From Verrucomicrobiota bacterium (GTDB lineage: Bacteria; Chlamydiota; Chlamydiia; Chlamydiales; SM23-39), in assembly GCA_018239895.1 (NCBI GenBank), contig JAFEGL010000042.1, positions 1 to 64,000 of the forward strand: a stretch of DNA of 64,000 nucleotides, read 5' to 3'. Positions 25,459-33,847 of this stretch are shown here, in pieces. The notes under the pieces were generated by a model. That model was not told the DNA's origin. It saw only the letters and a program-made list of their open reading frames with translations, and made no database searches. The number at the start of each line of letters is the position of its first letter. Position 1 is the first letter of the stretch. The translations under genes and the position numbers were made by a program.

Positions 25459-28148
25459 GCCATGAGAGTTTGAAGGCGACGGTAGTCGGTTTTACCCGTT
25501 CCCATCAAAGGGATTTCGTTGATTTTTTGGACTGCTGAAATTTTGATCAACCGGCTAAAGCCAGCCCGATTCAGGATCTCATTGATCTCCTCTTTCCCAA
25601 GAGATACGGTCGAAAAAAGGATGAGGTCGGTTTTTCCTGGTTCTTTCTCTTTTCCTAAAAGGGCCAGAGCGGGGACGTCGGTGGAGATTTTCCCTTGCTT
25701 GAGGAGCTCAGAGATGATCGTCGACTCGACCGCGCCCAGGCTGATCATTTCGCCGCCGATTTTGGCAAATCGCTTCAAGCGGCCCGACAAAATCAGATTT
25801 CCTTCAGGATCGATGTAGCCGATGTCGCCCGTCTTATACCACTGCTTCCCTTCGATCTCGATGAAAGCGGTCCGAGGGTTGCCGAGATAGCCTTTGAACA
25901 CGTTGGGACCGCGCACCAGGATCTCCCCTTCGGCTCCGTGAGGCAGCAGCTGACCTGTCTCGAGGTGGATTGTGCAGATCTCGACGTCGGGCAAAGGCAT
26001 GCCGACCCCTTTGGGCTCCATATTCGGGCGAACGAGCGAAACGATCGGCGAGCATTCAGTCAGGCCATAGCCTTCGACGAGCTTGGCTCCATTCCCGAGC
26101 TGAGCGACTCTCTCAAAGAGTTCGGCGGGCGCTTTTTCCGCTCCCGAAACAAACATCCGGACTGTCGAAAGTTGCTCTTTCTTGGCGGCGTGGAAGAGCC
26201 CTTTCAAGAAACTCGGAGCGGCGCAGAACATAGTGATTTTCCAACGGTTCACCCCTTCGGCTAATGCGAAACTGTCGGTCGGATCGGGATAGAGGGCGAA
26301 TTTGAGTCCCGCTAAGATTGGGAAAATTCCCGCCACCGAATAGCCGAACGAGTGGAACGGAGGGAGAATGCCGTAGAGGACGTCCCGATTGTCTATCTCG
26401 ATGCAGAGCATCGCCGAGCGGAGGTTGGATAAAATATTTTTGTGCGAGAGGGGCACTCCCTTCGGAGTTGCCTCGGTGCCGCTTGTGAACAAGATGACGC
26501 AAGGGTCGTCTTCACAGATCTTGTCGACTCCGTACATCTTCATTGCCATCGACAAGGGGGCGCGGGCCAAAAGGGCTCCCTTCAATTTCGTTTTGAAGGA
26601 GAGTTCTTTCCGGATATCTTCCAACAATACGAACTTCTCAATCGCTTTTCCGAAATCGACATGCTGCGCTTTTTCCAGAAATTTCCAGGAAGTAAGGACC
26701 ACCTGAACTCCCGTCATCGACACCATTTCGTCGACATACCGGGGCCCTAGCGTCCAATTGATCATGACGGGGGTTTTTCCCGCCATCTGAGTAGCCAAGA
26801 TGCAGATATAGGCGCCGATCGAAGAAGGGAGGAGGATTCCGATCCTCTCACCCGGCAGCGATTCGAAATGGGCTGCCAGAACGAGGACTGCTTGTTTCAA
26901 CTTTTTGTAGCTCAAGACGCCCGATGTGTCGTCTCCGCAAGCGGCAAACCCATCCATCCGTTCGCAGGAGCGCAAGAAAGCTTCAGGAACTGTTCGACCT
27001 ATTGGAAGAACTGGATCGGGCCGCCCTGTCTCCTCGGGCCAATGGTTCGTCGATCCTTGTTTAACAGCTCGATCGTGAGCTGTTTCTTTGCCTAAAGAGG
27101 CCGCCTCAAGAACATCTCTCACCGTCACAATATCTTCGGGGTGGAGATCTTCGACATCGAAGTTTTGAGACAAGTAGGCGATCAGTTCGGCGATGTTGAG
27201 AGAGTCTAGCCCCAAATCGGCCGCGAGGCCCATTTCGGGCTCCGGTTCCAAAGAGGGTCTGTCGAGGATTCTCGCCAGCTCTCGGTAAACTTTTTCCACC
27301 GTTTCGGGAGAAATCGCTATGTGGTTATTCTCTTTCTCTTTTTTCTGGGTCGTCTTGATCTCGGGAATATCGCGCTTCCAGAAACTATAAGAGATCAGCT
27401 TCAAAGGCTCCGCTTGAACTCGATTGCCTTTTCCGTCTGGATATTGATTATACCACTGCTCTAAGAACTTATTGAACTCGACGCGGGTCCCCTGTCTGGG
27501 AAGCCCCTTGGGATCGAGTTCGCATTCGATCAGAATCTCGCGTCTCGGCAGGAAGAAAATGAAGTTTTTGAAAATAGCTTTAACGGCATGTTTGAAGCTT
27601 CTTCCCAACGACAGAGATTTCCCCTCAAACGCCCTTGAGAAAGAGCTGCCCCAGAAGCCAGTTGTTCGGACCAGCATCACGTGGGCGTAAGGGCACTCTT
27701 GGACGATTGCGTGAGCGCCAGAGGCTCCCCCCAAAATCTCTTCTGCCGTGAGCTTCAGCCGCCCGGCCGGATAGAGGATGAAATTCTCCTTCCTCTTGAG
27801 CCCTTCGGAGACCTCTTTCAAGGCCAGCTGCGCTTTATAAATCTTGTACTGGTTGACTGAGGTGTCGAAATTCGGGACGGCGATCGCCCGGGTCAGCTGC
27901 ATCAAAAACTTCAGGGCTCCGATCCGGTAGATATATTCGATGACGACCGGGCGCATCCTGAACTTCGGCCAAAAATAGAAGAATAGAAGGGGCGGGTCCA
28001 TATGGGCCGAGTGGTTCGGCAGGATCAGGATCCCATTCTCCAGCTTCTCATCCAGTACCTCGAAGCACCCCTTGGTCCTCACTTTATATCGGAGGGAAAA
28101 GAGGCCTCGGGCTAAAAACCCAATAAACGTCCAAAATAGAGTCGACAT
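25455..28148 (-). CDS. aas: Three-domain acyltransferase / acyl carrier protein / acyl-ACP synthetase
   Basis: This 897-residue protein is a fusion for lysophospholipid or fatty-acid reacylation. Residues about 1-250 are a PlsC-type acyltransferase (N-H-S-A-H-M-D, 45-51). Residues about 280-355 are an ACP-like domain with the phosphopantetheine serine S316 in L-G-L-D-S-L. Residues about 370-897 are an AMP-binding acyl-activating enzyme (F-T-S-G-T-E-A-T-P-K-G, E-G-Y-G-L-T-E, and Y-K-T-G-D). In Chlamydia trachomatis the Aas and a PlsC protein are, as I recall, separate genes. The embedded ACP suggests that the activated acyl chain is passed within one polypeptide. Confidence 0.88.
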   Translation of the reverse strand: MSTLFWTFIGFLARGLFSLRYKVRTKGCFEVLDEKLENGILILPNHSAHMDPPLLFFYFWPKFRMRPVVIEYIYRIGALKFLMQLTRAIAVPNFDTSVNQYKIYKAQLALKEVSEGLKRKENFILYPAGRLKLTAEEILGGASGAHAIVQECPYAHVMLVRTTGFWGSSFSRAFEGKSLSLGRSFKHAVKAIFKNFIFFLPRREILIECELDPKGLPRQGTRVEFNKFLEQWYNQYPDGKGNRVQAEPLKLISYSFWKRDIPEIKTTQKKEKENNHIAISPETVEKVYRELARILDRPSLEPEPEMGLAADLGLDSLNIAELIAYLSQNFDVEDLHPEDIVTVRDVLEAASLGKETAHDRAVKQGSTNHWPEETGRPDPVLPIGRTVPEAFLRSCERMDGFAACGDDTSGVLSYKKLKQAVLVLAAHFESLPGERIGILLPSSIGAYICILATQMAGKTPVMINWTLGPRYVDEMVSMTGVQVVLTSWKFLEKAQHVDFGKAIEKFVLLEDIRKELSFKTKLKGALLARAPLSMAMKMYGVDKICEDDPCVILFTSGTEATPKGVPLSHKNILSNLRSAMLCIEIDNRDVLYGILPPFHSFGYSVAGIFPILAGLKFALYPDPTDSFALAEGVNRWKITMFCAAPSFLKGLFHAAKKEQLSTVRMFVSGAEKAPAELFERVAQLGNGAKLVEGYGLTECSPIVSLVRPNMEPKGVGMPLPDVEICTIHLETGQLLPHGAEGEILVRGPNVFKGYLGNPRTAFIEIEGKQWYKTGDIGYIDPEGNLILSGRLKRFAKIGGEMISLGAVESTIISELLKQGKISTDVPALALLGKEKEPGKTDLILFSTVSLGKEEINEILNRAGFSRLIKISAVQKINEIPLMGTGKTDYRRLQTLMA

Positions 28149-28264
28149 AAGAGACTATTTTTACCGCCGGAGCCCCTTTTCGGCCAGTCTTTTCTTCCCA
28201 ACCCGCAACACACTCAACACAAACAACTTACAACAAATACACATCCACTTAATTACGGTTTATA

Positions 28265-28293
28265 TTGAAAATTAAACATTTTTCAATTATAAT
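28265..28293 (+). promoter_or_regulatory. Near-consensus sigma-70-type promoter
   Basis: TTGAAA at 28265-28270 and TATAAT at 28288-28293 are 17 bases apart. The ATG at 28331 follows 37 bases after the -10. This shows that an in-frame TTG at 28265 is the -35 box and not a start codon. Confidence 0.75.
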
Positions 28294-28330
28294 AACTCTA
28301 ACGGACATATTTAATAATATTGAGTCGACA

Positions 28331-28561
28331 ATGATAAATGATTTAGCAACGCACGCCGCCCAGATCGAGAGTGCCGCCTCTATTCGAACGACTCAGACAG
28401 AAAAAGCTCCCCCCTCCTCCGATTCCGACTATCCGGCCAGCCAAAGCGCCCTGGAAGCCTTCCGCAGCCTCGCCCGATTCATGGTCAGGCCCGTCCGAGA
28501 AGCAGTTAGAGTTGCGAAACAAGCGTTTGATCTCGCGATCATCCACAAATTTCGCCTCTAG
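28331..28561 (+). CDS. Small hypothetical protein ending in a palindrome
   Basis: The 76-residue product has a Thr/Ser/Pro-rich N-terminal half and a basic amphipathic C-terminal half. No domain is recognisable. Its strong promoter groups it with the putative effector genes. The TAG stop codon is the first part of a 190-bp palindrome, so the C-terminus may have been set by insertion of that element. The start at 28331 is chosen from the promoter position; the ribosome-binding site is poor. Confidence 0.5.
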   Translation: MINDLATHAAQIESAASIRTTQTEKAPPSSDSDYPASQSALEAFRSLARFMVRPVREAVRVAKQAFDLAIIHKFRL

Positions 28562-28748
28562 AGACGATTAAATAATTTTCCGCCCCAGAAAAATCGATGA
28601 TTTTGAGCCAGTTTGGCGGGGGTGCGCAGCAGCCCGAAATCCGCCGCCGAGGGCATACTCCGAGTGAGTAGAACTCGGCGGCGGATCGTCAAAATGGCTC
28701 AAAAGGGCGATTTTGCTGGGTCGGAAAATTTTTTAATCGTCTCTATAG
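28556..28748. repeat. Long imperfect palindrome (about 190 bp)
   Basis: The arms TAGAGACGATTAAA...TTTTCCG...CCAG.AAAATCG...TTGAGCCA...ATCCGCCGCCGAG and their reverse complement meet at a short loop near 28660. The outermost 14 bases match almost perfectly. The left arm contains the stop codon of the gene before it. It holds no coding capacity and accounts for nearly the whole intergenic space before 28807. Confidence 0.85.
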
Positions 28749-28806
28749 ACAGATATCAAGATTTTTTTTATATAAGTAACATGGATTCTTAATAAGGAGA
28801 GAGGTT

Positions 28807-29142
28807 ATGTCAAGTTCTGAAGGTGTCAACAGACTCGTCCACTCACAGCCAAACCCTGAGCCCGCAAAAGCACGGGAAACGGCTACGCAAAATCTCCGCC
28901 CCGGCGAAGTGGTGGACACGATGCTTCCCACAGTAAGATATTGGACCCAGCTTGCAAAAGAGGGCGACTTTTCTCTCAAAAACAGAACGGTCACGCTCCA
29001 TTCGGGCCACAAGCCTTCCACAACAGAAGAAGACACAATCGACGCAACCCGAAAGATCCTCGGCAAACGCCCTTCAGGCGCCCTCGCTGAGCAAAGCCGC
29101 GTCCACGTCCATCCCGACAAGCACCACAAAAACAAGAAGTAA
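28807..29142 (+). CDS. Small basic hypothetical protein
   Basis: The 111-residue protein is hydrophilic, with a His/Lys-rich tail (H-V-H-P-D-K-H-H-K-N-K-K) and no membrane segment or known domain. Its start has a long purine-rich ribosome-binding site (AAGGAGAGAGG). It lies between two palindromic regions. An opposite-strand frame over the same bases is a shadow. The function is unknown. Confidence 0.55.
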   Translation: MSSSEGVNRLVHSQPNPEPAKARETATQNLRPGEVVDTMLPTVRYWTQLAKEGDFSLKNRTVTLHSGHKPSTTEEDTIDATRKILGKRPSGALAEQSRVHVHPDKHHKNKK

Positions 29143-29185
29143 AGAACCACCGCCGCTTACAGCGGCGGCGGCTACTTTCCCCCCC

Positions 29186-29223
29186 ACGACCCTCTCCTGC
29201 TGCTAGCAGCAGGAGAGGGTCGT
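29186..29223. repeat. Perfect 38-bp palindrome
   Basis: ACGACCCTCTCCTGCTGCT is followed immediately by its exact reverse complement, with no loop. A smaller CTCGCGTAGCGAG palindrome follows at about 29227-29239. It could be a transcription terminator for the 28807 gene, although no T tract follows, or a recombination or protein-binding site. Confidence 0.75.
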
Positions 29224-29268
29224 CACTCGCGTAGCGAGAATCTATGTTCATTTAACGGCATGAAAAAT

Positions 29269-29464
29269 GATCAGCGCAGAGATAGAAGCGAGTATAGAGA
29301 GGCGCAGAGGAAAGAAAAAGCCGGGACCCTGCCCGGAGAAAGAGAGGTATCTGCACACCTCTTAGACCACGGACCGGTTTAACCACCCTCATTTTCTCCG
29401 GGCAGGGTCCCGGTCTTTTTTCCTCTGCGCCCTTTCTATACTCATTTCTATCTCTGCGCTGATC
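29269..29464. repeat. Very long palindrome (196 bp) bounded by GATC
   Basis: The two arms of about 80 bases (GATCAGCGCAGAGATAGAA..., GGCGCAGAGGAAA..., GGGACCCTGCCCGGAGAAA) match their reverse complements with only a few mismatches and one-base gaps. A loop of about 40 bases (29350-29390) contains a small AGAGGT/ACCTCT hairpin. It carries no reading frame. This and the 38-bp palindrome explain the gene-free stretch from 29143 to 29506. Confidence 0.88.
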
Positions 29465-29506
29465 AAAGTTCAGATGAGCTCAAACTAAAAAGCTCCAGGC
29501 TTCTGC

Positions 29507-31129
29507 TTACCTTGCGACGAAGTCGGGGGTAAAGTCGATGTGGGGCGACACGTTTTCGATCCGGAATAACGGATCTATGTCGATTTTGCTTCCTTCGCTC
29601 CATTTCACCAGCATCTCCTCCACCGTCATGAAATGGCTATGGCGGCAATCGGATGGGTTGACGATATTCAGCGGGAGATTGACGATTTTCGAGGTCTCAA
29701 AACAGAGTCCGATTGGGTTTTTTGAAGGGTTTTGCGCCCAGCTCCATTCGAGCCGATTCGGGTGTTTATATTTCAACTTCTCAAAAGCCTCTTTGATATC
29801 CGACTTCCGATAGAGCGTCATGTCGAGAGTATTGAAAAAAGCCCAATCGTCTTGAGCTGCCTGTTTATCCCAGGCGAATAGGCCGTTGCCGAGCGGCAGC
29901 ATCGGCGGGACAGGCTGCGGCTTATCGATCATGTAGCAATGGGTGATATTGCTTCCGAGCCGAAGATAAAACCCGTAGGCTTTTGTCCTCTCCATTTGAC
30001 TCATGCACATCTTGAGGTCGACGAAATCTGTGACGATGAGATCGTCGACGCCGAAAAGGATATACTCAGAGGGAGAATTGAAGACCGCCTCTAAAACGAG
30101 AGGCTGAAAATCCTTGTGAGGCTTCGATGATTGGCGGATGAAGCGAACAGCGGGAAAAGCGGCCTGAACCTCCCCGTAGCCTCGCGCATAGCGTTCATCG
30201 CTGGCTCGGTAAAGAACGGTGCACCTCTCAAGGCCCGAAAGATACCGGAGCGCCGATTCGAGCGTCGCGTAGAGTTGAAGAGGTCTATCGTAAGAGAAAA
30301 CGAGAAGATCGGCTCTTTTGACCGTGGTTGCCGAGGAAGGAAATGAGGCCAACGGCTCATAATCAGTTCGGAGCGCAGCAAAGCTGGGCGCTTTTTGTTC
30401 AGGGCTAAAGCCCGCCAGGTTGGCGAATGAAAGCGGTTCAGAGATGGAACGGATTCGGCCGCCTGCCATAGCTGTAAGAGGTTTTAAGTAGGAATCGCGG
30501 GAAAGAGAGAGAACTCCCTCCGCCGAAAAGAGATCTTCGAGGTGGACCTGCTTCAAGAGCCCCGCATAAAAGGCGTTCAATCCTCCTGGACAATCCATCT
30601 CGTATTGAGGATAGCTAATCGCAGAAGAGGAGGCGATCCAGACGTCGGGATTTTGAAAGGCCCCATTCAATCGAGTCAAAACCCCTTCGTGGGTAAGCCA
30701 ATCTTTTGCCTCTAAAGGAATCGCCACCTCCCGGTCGGAGCAGCTCTCCGCCGCCCGATAGAGAGAGGCGCAGGGGCCAAGCCTCTTTTCATTCCGGATC
30801 AAAATCACTCGGTCAACCTGGTGGTTGTCGACGATAAAATTGTGGGCGACATCCGACGTCCCGTCGGTCGATGCGTCATCGATGAAAATAACCCGATAAT
30901 AGTCGTAATCTTGGGCAAAGATCGAGGCCAAAGTCCTCTCGCACCAAGCCGCCTGGTTCGAGGCATAAACGATGAAAGCGAACGAGTGGTACTGTGCGAG
31001 AGGAAATTCCCTTTCGGGATGAACTTTTATCCGCACCGGTTCCTTGGCTTGGGTCAACGGCCCCTCCCCCATCTGAAATCCGAAGAAACCTGCAGCGGCA
31101 GCTAGCAAAATGAGGAGAGGTCTATTCAT
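29507..31129 (-). CDS. Exported or membrane-anchored protein with two glycosyltransferase-like domains
   Basis: The 540-residue protein starts with a hydrophobic signal or anchor (residues about 4-20). Residues about 45-260 form a GT2-type fold with F-I-D-D-A-S-T-D-G-T, but the later acidic motif reads P-L-E-A-K-D-W where the paralogue has V-G-G-D-D-W, suggesting lost metal binding. Residues about 270-540 resemble a second GT-A-like domain with F-G-V-D-D-L at the expected DxD place. Its start overlaps the upstream GT2 paralogue by eight bases. Acceptor and donor are unknown. Confidence 0.65.
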   Translation of the reverse strand: MNRPLLILLAAAAGFFGFQMGEGPLTQAKEPVRIKVHPEREFPLAQYHSFAFIVYASNQAAWCERTLASIFAQDYDYYRVIFIDDASTDGTSDVAHNFIVDNHQVDRVILIRNEKRLGPCASLYRAAESCSDREVAIPLEAKDWLTHEGVLTRLNGAFQNPDVWIASSSAISYPQYEMDCPGGLNAFYAGLLKQVHLEDLFSAEGVLSLSRDSYLKPLTAMAGGRIRSISEPLSFANLAGFSPEQKAPSFAALRTDYEPLASFPSSATTVKRADLLVFSYDRPLQLYATLESALRYLSGLERCTVLYRASDERYARGYGEVQAAFPAVRFIRQSSKPHKDFQPLVLEAVFNSPSEYILFGVDDLIVTDFVDLKMCMSQMERTKAYGFYLRLGSNITHCYMIDKPQPVPPMLPLGNGLFAWDKQAAQDDWAFFNTLDMTLYRKSDIKEAFEKLKYKHPNRLEWSWAQNPSKNPIGLCFETSKIVNLPLNIVNPSDCRHSHFMTVEEMLVKWSEGSKIDIDPLFRIENVSPHIDFTPDFVAR

Positions 31130-32030
31130 GGGTGTTTTCAGTTACCAGTGTTGACGTGGGAGAATAGGAGGTTAAAGCGCGGACATACCGTTCGCACCGG
31201 AGTGCAAATTCCCGATCTTCGCGAGGCTCTGCCGTCCGGTTCGAAATGTAGAGAATTTCAGGAATGAATTGGAAGTGATCTTCGGCGAGCTCGAGAAGCG
31301 GAATCATGAGGGCGACATCGGCGGCCGCCATGAGGAACTGTCCTTGATAGGAAAGGTCAGAATCATCCACCTGCTTAAATAGCCCCGCGTAAAATGTCTT
31401 TAGATGGGAAGAGACGAAAGAGTGTCCCCGGAATCCTTTTTCTTTCCACTCATTAAGTTTAAACGGTTTGGATGCGCCCAGCCGGTAGTGGGGAAATTCT
31501 CGGCTTTGACCGTAGGTGAGCCACAGATCAGGGTCGGCGTAGTATTCGTTCAATCGGTTGAGAACCCACTCGTGGGCAAGCCAATCGTCCCCGCCGACAA
31601 GAACTACAATCTCTTGATCGGGACATCTCCGGATGGCCTGCGACCAGGAAGCGAGTTCGCCAAGACGCTCTTCGTTCCGAACAAAAGTCGTGCGGCCTAT
31701 CTGGCCGCTATTGTAGATCAAATCGCGAGCCAATGAGAAACTCCCATCGGTCGAAGCATCGTCGACATAAATCAGTCGGTAGTTGTCGTAGTGCTGGGAG
31801 AAGATCGATCGGAGAGTTTTTTCTACCGAAGCGCCGTTGTTATAGCCGACAACTAAAATGGCAAACGGACGATTTTCAAGAGGATAATCGGTGGGATAAA
31901 AGTGGTTATTGAGATTCTCTTCGCCACTGCACGCGAGAGGGGAAGAGTGCATTCGGCTCCACTGGCCTGCAAAAAACCCACCCGCATAGATTGCTATCAA
32001 AAAAAAACCAGCAAGAATGATCTTTTTCAC
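31122..32030 (-). CDS. GT2 family glycosyltransferase with N-terminal signal/anchor
   Basis: The 302-residue protein has a hydrophobic N-terminus (residues about 3-22, M-K-K-I-I-L-A-G-F-F) and then a GT-A fold: Y-V-D-D-A-S-T-D-G-S for nucleotide binding and V-G-G-D-D-W as the metal-binding site. Bacterial GT2 enzymes normally face the cytoplasm, so the N-terminal segment, if cleaved, would put it in an unusual place; a membrane anchor with the domain outside is also possible. It forms a tandem pair with the next gene and follows bioY by 27 bases. Confidence 0.72.
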   Translation of the reverse strand: MKKIILAGFFLIAIYAGGFFAGQWSRMHSSPLACSGEENLNNHFYPTDYPLENRPFAILVVGYNNGASVEKTLRSIFSQHYDNYRLIYVDDASTDGSFSLARDLIYNSGQIGRTTFVRNEERLGELASWSQAIRRCPDQEIVVLVGGDDWLAHEWVLNRLNEYYADPDLWLTYGQSREFPHYRLGASKPFKLNEWKEKGFRGHSFVSSHLKTFYAGLFKQVDDSDLSYQGQFLMAAADVALMIPLLELAEDHFQFIPEILYISNRTAEPREDREFALRCERYVRALTSYSPTSTLVTENTHE

Positions 32031-32057
32031 ACTTGCTGATTTTTAACCGAAACGGCG

Positions 32058-32627
32058 TTACCTGCAAGAACTTTTGTTCCAGCCGATCCACTGAAGAACT
32101 TTCATCGAGAGAACGAGCTTAAAAACATCGGCAGCTAAAAAAGGGAGAACGCCGAGAGTGAAAGCCTGTTGAATTCCGACGAACGAGCTCAAGTAGGCGG
32201 TTCCGAGCAGATAAATAATGCCGAGACCTGCCGATAAGGAGGCTAGGGCCATCGGAAGAGTTCTTCTTTGGAGTTTCTCGCCAATCAGGCCAGTCACATA
32301 GGCGGCGACGAGATAGCCGATGAGATAGCCACCGGTCGGCCCCAGAAACGTCAAAATCCCCGCTTTGCCCAGCGCAAAGACGGGAAGCCCCATCGCCCCT
32401 TGGACCAAAAAGCAGAACACAGCCGCAGAGCCTCTCTTGCTGCCCAAAAGGAGAGCCATCATCAGAATGACAATATTTTGGAAAGCTATAGGAACGGGGG
32501 TCATCGGCAAAGGGATAGCGATCAAGCTGCAAAGGCCGATGAGGATGCTGCCCAAGAGGACAATCGCTCCATCTCGATAGATAGAATCCTTTTTCATTTC
32601 GAGCGATACCGTTTTAGCAAAAGACAT
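32058..32627 (-). CDS. bioY: BioY biotin transporter, S component
   Basis: The protein of about 189 residues has six hydrophobic segments and the BioY features near residues 25-60 (P-L-P-M-T-P-V-P-I-A-F-Q-N) and G-P-T-G-G-Y-L-I-G-Y. It imports biotin from the host, alone or with an ECF module that I do not see here. I start it at the ATG at 32627 with AGG five bases upstream; an ATG at 32642 would overlap the previous gene. Confidence 0.88.
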   Translation of the reverse strand: MSFAKTVSLEMKKDSIYRDGAIVLLGSILIGLCSLIAIPLPMTPVPIAFQNIVILMMALLLGSKRGSAAVFCFLVQGAMGLPVFALGKAGILTFLGPTGGYLIGYLVAAYVTGLIGEKLQRRTLPMALASLSAGLGIIYLLGTAYLSSFVGIQQAFTLGVLPFLAADVFKLVLSMKVLQWIGWNKSSCR

Positions 32628-32634
32628 GAAATAC

Positions 32635-33393
32635 CTATACATACGTGTTTAAAAGTTTGTCCCAATCGACGCAAGGCGAGGCGAAGTCAGGTTCGGCGTG
32701 GGTCGACCAGCCGGGCATCGGAGAAATGAGCCTGGCTCCCCGCTTGGTCAAATGGGAAAATTTCTCATGATCGGCGCTGATTTTACGCCCTTCTGAGTAT
32801 TTTCGGTGGATCGGAAGATCGCGCATCAAAGTTTCATACCGGACAGCAAACGTGTGGGTTGTGGAAGGGATCGTCCGCCAGTGGCACGACGGTGTGAAGA
32901 AGATTTTCGATGTGAGGTTCTTGTACATCGGCAGAAAGTACTTATCTCGATGATCGTAAAGAGTGACATATTCAGCGCCCTCTACGGAAAATCCTTCGAG
33001 CAAGATGTCGATCCAACCGTCTCGATGAAGATAATCATCCTCCACAAAATAGACGACCGTTTGAGGGTGAAGCTTCAGTTTCTCAACATAGTCGAGCAGC
33101 TGGAGAAAAGAGCTCGCCTCGGTCCCTCCCCGGAATTCAACAACGGGGTCGGTTTCTCTTAAGAAATGGTCGGCCCGCTTCCCCTTGGCCAAGTCGAGAA
33201 AGAAAGTGATATCGGCCTTTTGCGGCTCTAAAGTATAGAGCAAATTTCGGTAGCAGATTTCGCGGCTGAACTGATCGAACCGCTTCTTATGTTGGCTGAT
33301 GCAGGAGGATATACAATGGCGAGAAAAAATCTGGATCCGACCCAAAGGAGGAAGTAGTTTTTTCTCTCGAAAATTCCGCCAACCCCAAATCAT
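32635..33393 (-). CDS. Probable glycosyltransferase-like protein
   Basis: From the ATG at 33393 (GGGAG five bases upstream) the protein has 252 residues. A V-E-D-D-Y motif after a V-V-Y-F strand resembles the DxD region of GT-A glycosyltransferases, and W-x-T-H near the C-terminus is also common in such enzymes. There is no signal peptide. A longer frame would overlap the Nudix gene. It lies in a run from rsfS to the tandem GT2 genes, suggesting a surface-glycan or modification function. Confidence 0.55.
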   Translation of the reverse strand: MIWGWRNFREKKLLPPLGRIQIFSRHCISSCISQHKKRFDQFSREICYRNLLYTLEPQKADITFFLDLAKGKRADHFLRETDPVVEFRGGTEASSFLQLLDYVEKLKLHPQTVVYFVEDDYLHRDGWIDILLEGFSVEGAEYVTLYDHRDKYFLPMYKNLTSKIFFTPSCHWRTIPSTTHTFAVRYETLMRDLPIHRKYSEGRKISADHEKFSHLTKRGARLISPMPGWSTHAEPDFASPCVDWDKLLNTYV

Positions 33394-33418
33394 CGAATCT
33401 CCCTGAATTGAAAATAGA

Positions 33419-33847
33419 CTAAAGACTTGGTAGGATTTTTGCAACCTGGGCTAAGATCGTTTTCCCTTCTTGGTGGGTGATCTTATCGTAGGCTTGAGGA
33501 AAAGGAATCCAAACGCCATCTTGGATCTCTTGTTTCTGGAGCTCGATCTCCCCTTTGACTTCTGCAACAAAGTAGTAGACCTTTTTCGAGATGCGGCGCC
33601 CTTCTAACGAGAACTGGTACTGCTCCATGAGGGGCTCCTTTTGGAGAAAACGGACTACTTCGAGGTTTGTCTCCTCTTTGAGTTCTCGGCAAGCGGCCTC
33701 TTCTCTCGTCTCATCCTTCTCTGCATGCCCTTTGGGGAACCCCCAATACCTTCCATGTTTATGCTGAATTAAGAACACTTCCCAATATCCGCGGGCGCGC
33801 GAGAGGGGAACTACGCCAAACGACTCGTCGTGATGGATCGTTCTCAT
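33419..33847 (-). CDS. Nudix hydrolase (Ap4A-type)
   Basis: The 142-residue protein has the Nudix box G-H-A-E-K-D-E-T-R-E-E-A...R-E-L-K-E-E-T starting near residue 40 (x5 and x7 spacings conserved; the usual Gly after E-E-T is Asn). Bis(5'-nucleosyl)-tetraphosphate hydrolysis is the likely reaction because the start (G-x-V-P) and W-G-F-P-K-G-H follow that subgroup. Its start overlaps the fabF stop by four bases, the same neighbour pair as in Chlamydia. Confidence 0.85.
   Translation of the reverse strand: MRTIHHDESFGVVPLSRARGYWEVFLIQHKHGRYWGFPKGHAEKDETREEAACRELKEETNLEVVRFLQKEPLMEQYQFSLEGRRISKKVYYFVAEVKGEIELQKQEIQDGVWIPFPQAYDKITHQEGKTILAQVAKILPSL

Noticed and set aside
28743..29150. 135-codon minus-strand frame
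   Set aside because: It is antisense to the 28807 gene, which has a strong ribosome-binding site.
29269..29464. 6S RNA
   Set aside because: The length and rod shape are similar, but the arms pair too perfectly and the conserved central bubble sequences were not recognisable; a palindromic element fits better.
28556..29464. CRISPR array
   Set aside because: The repeated sequences are inverted, not direct, and there are no regular spacers or cas genes.
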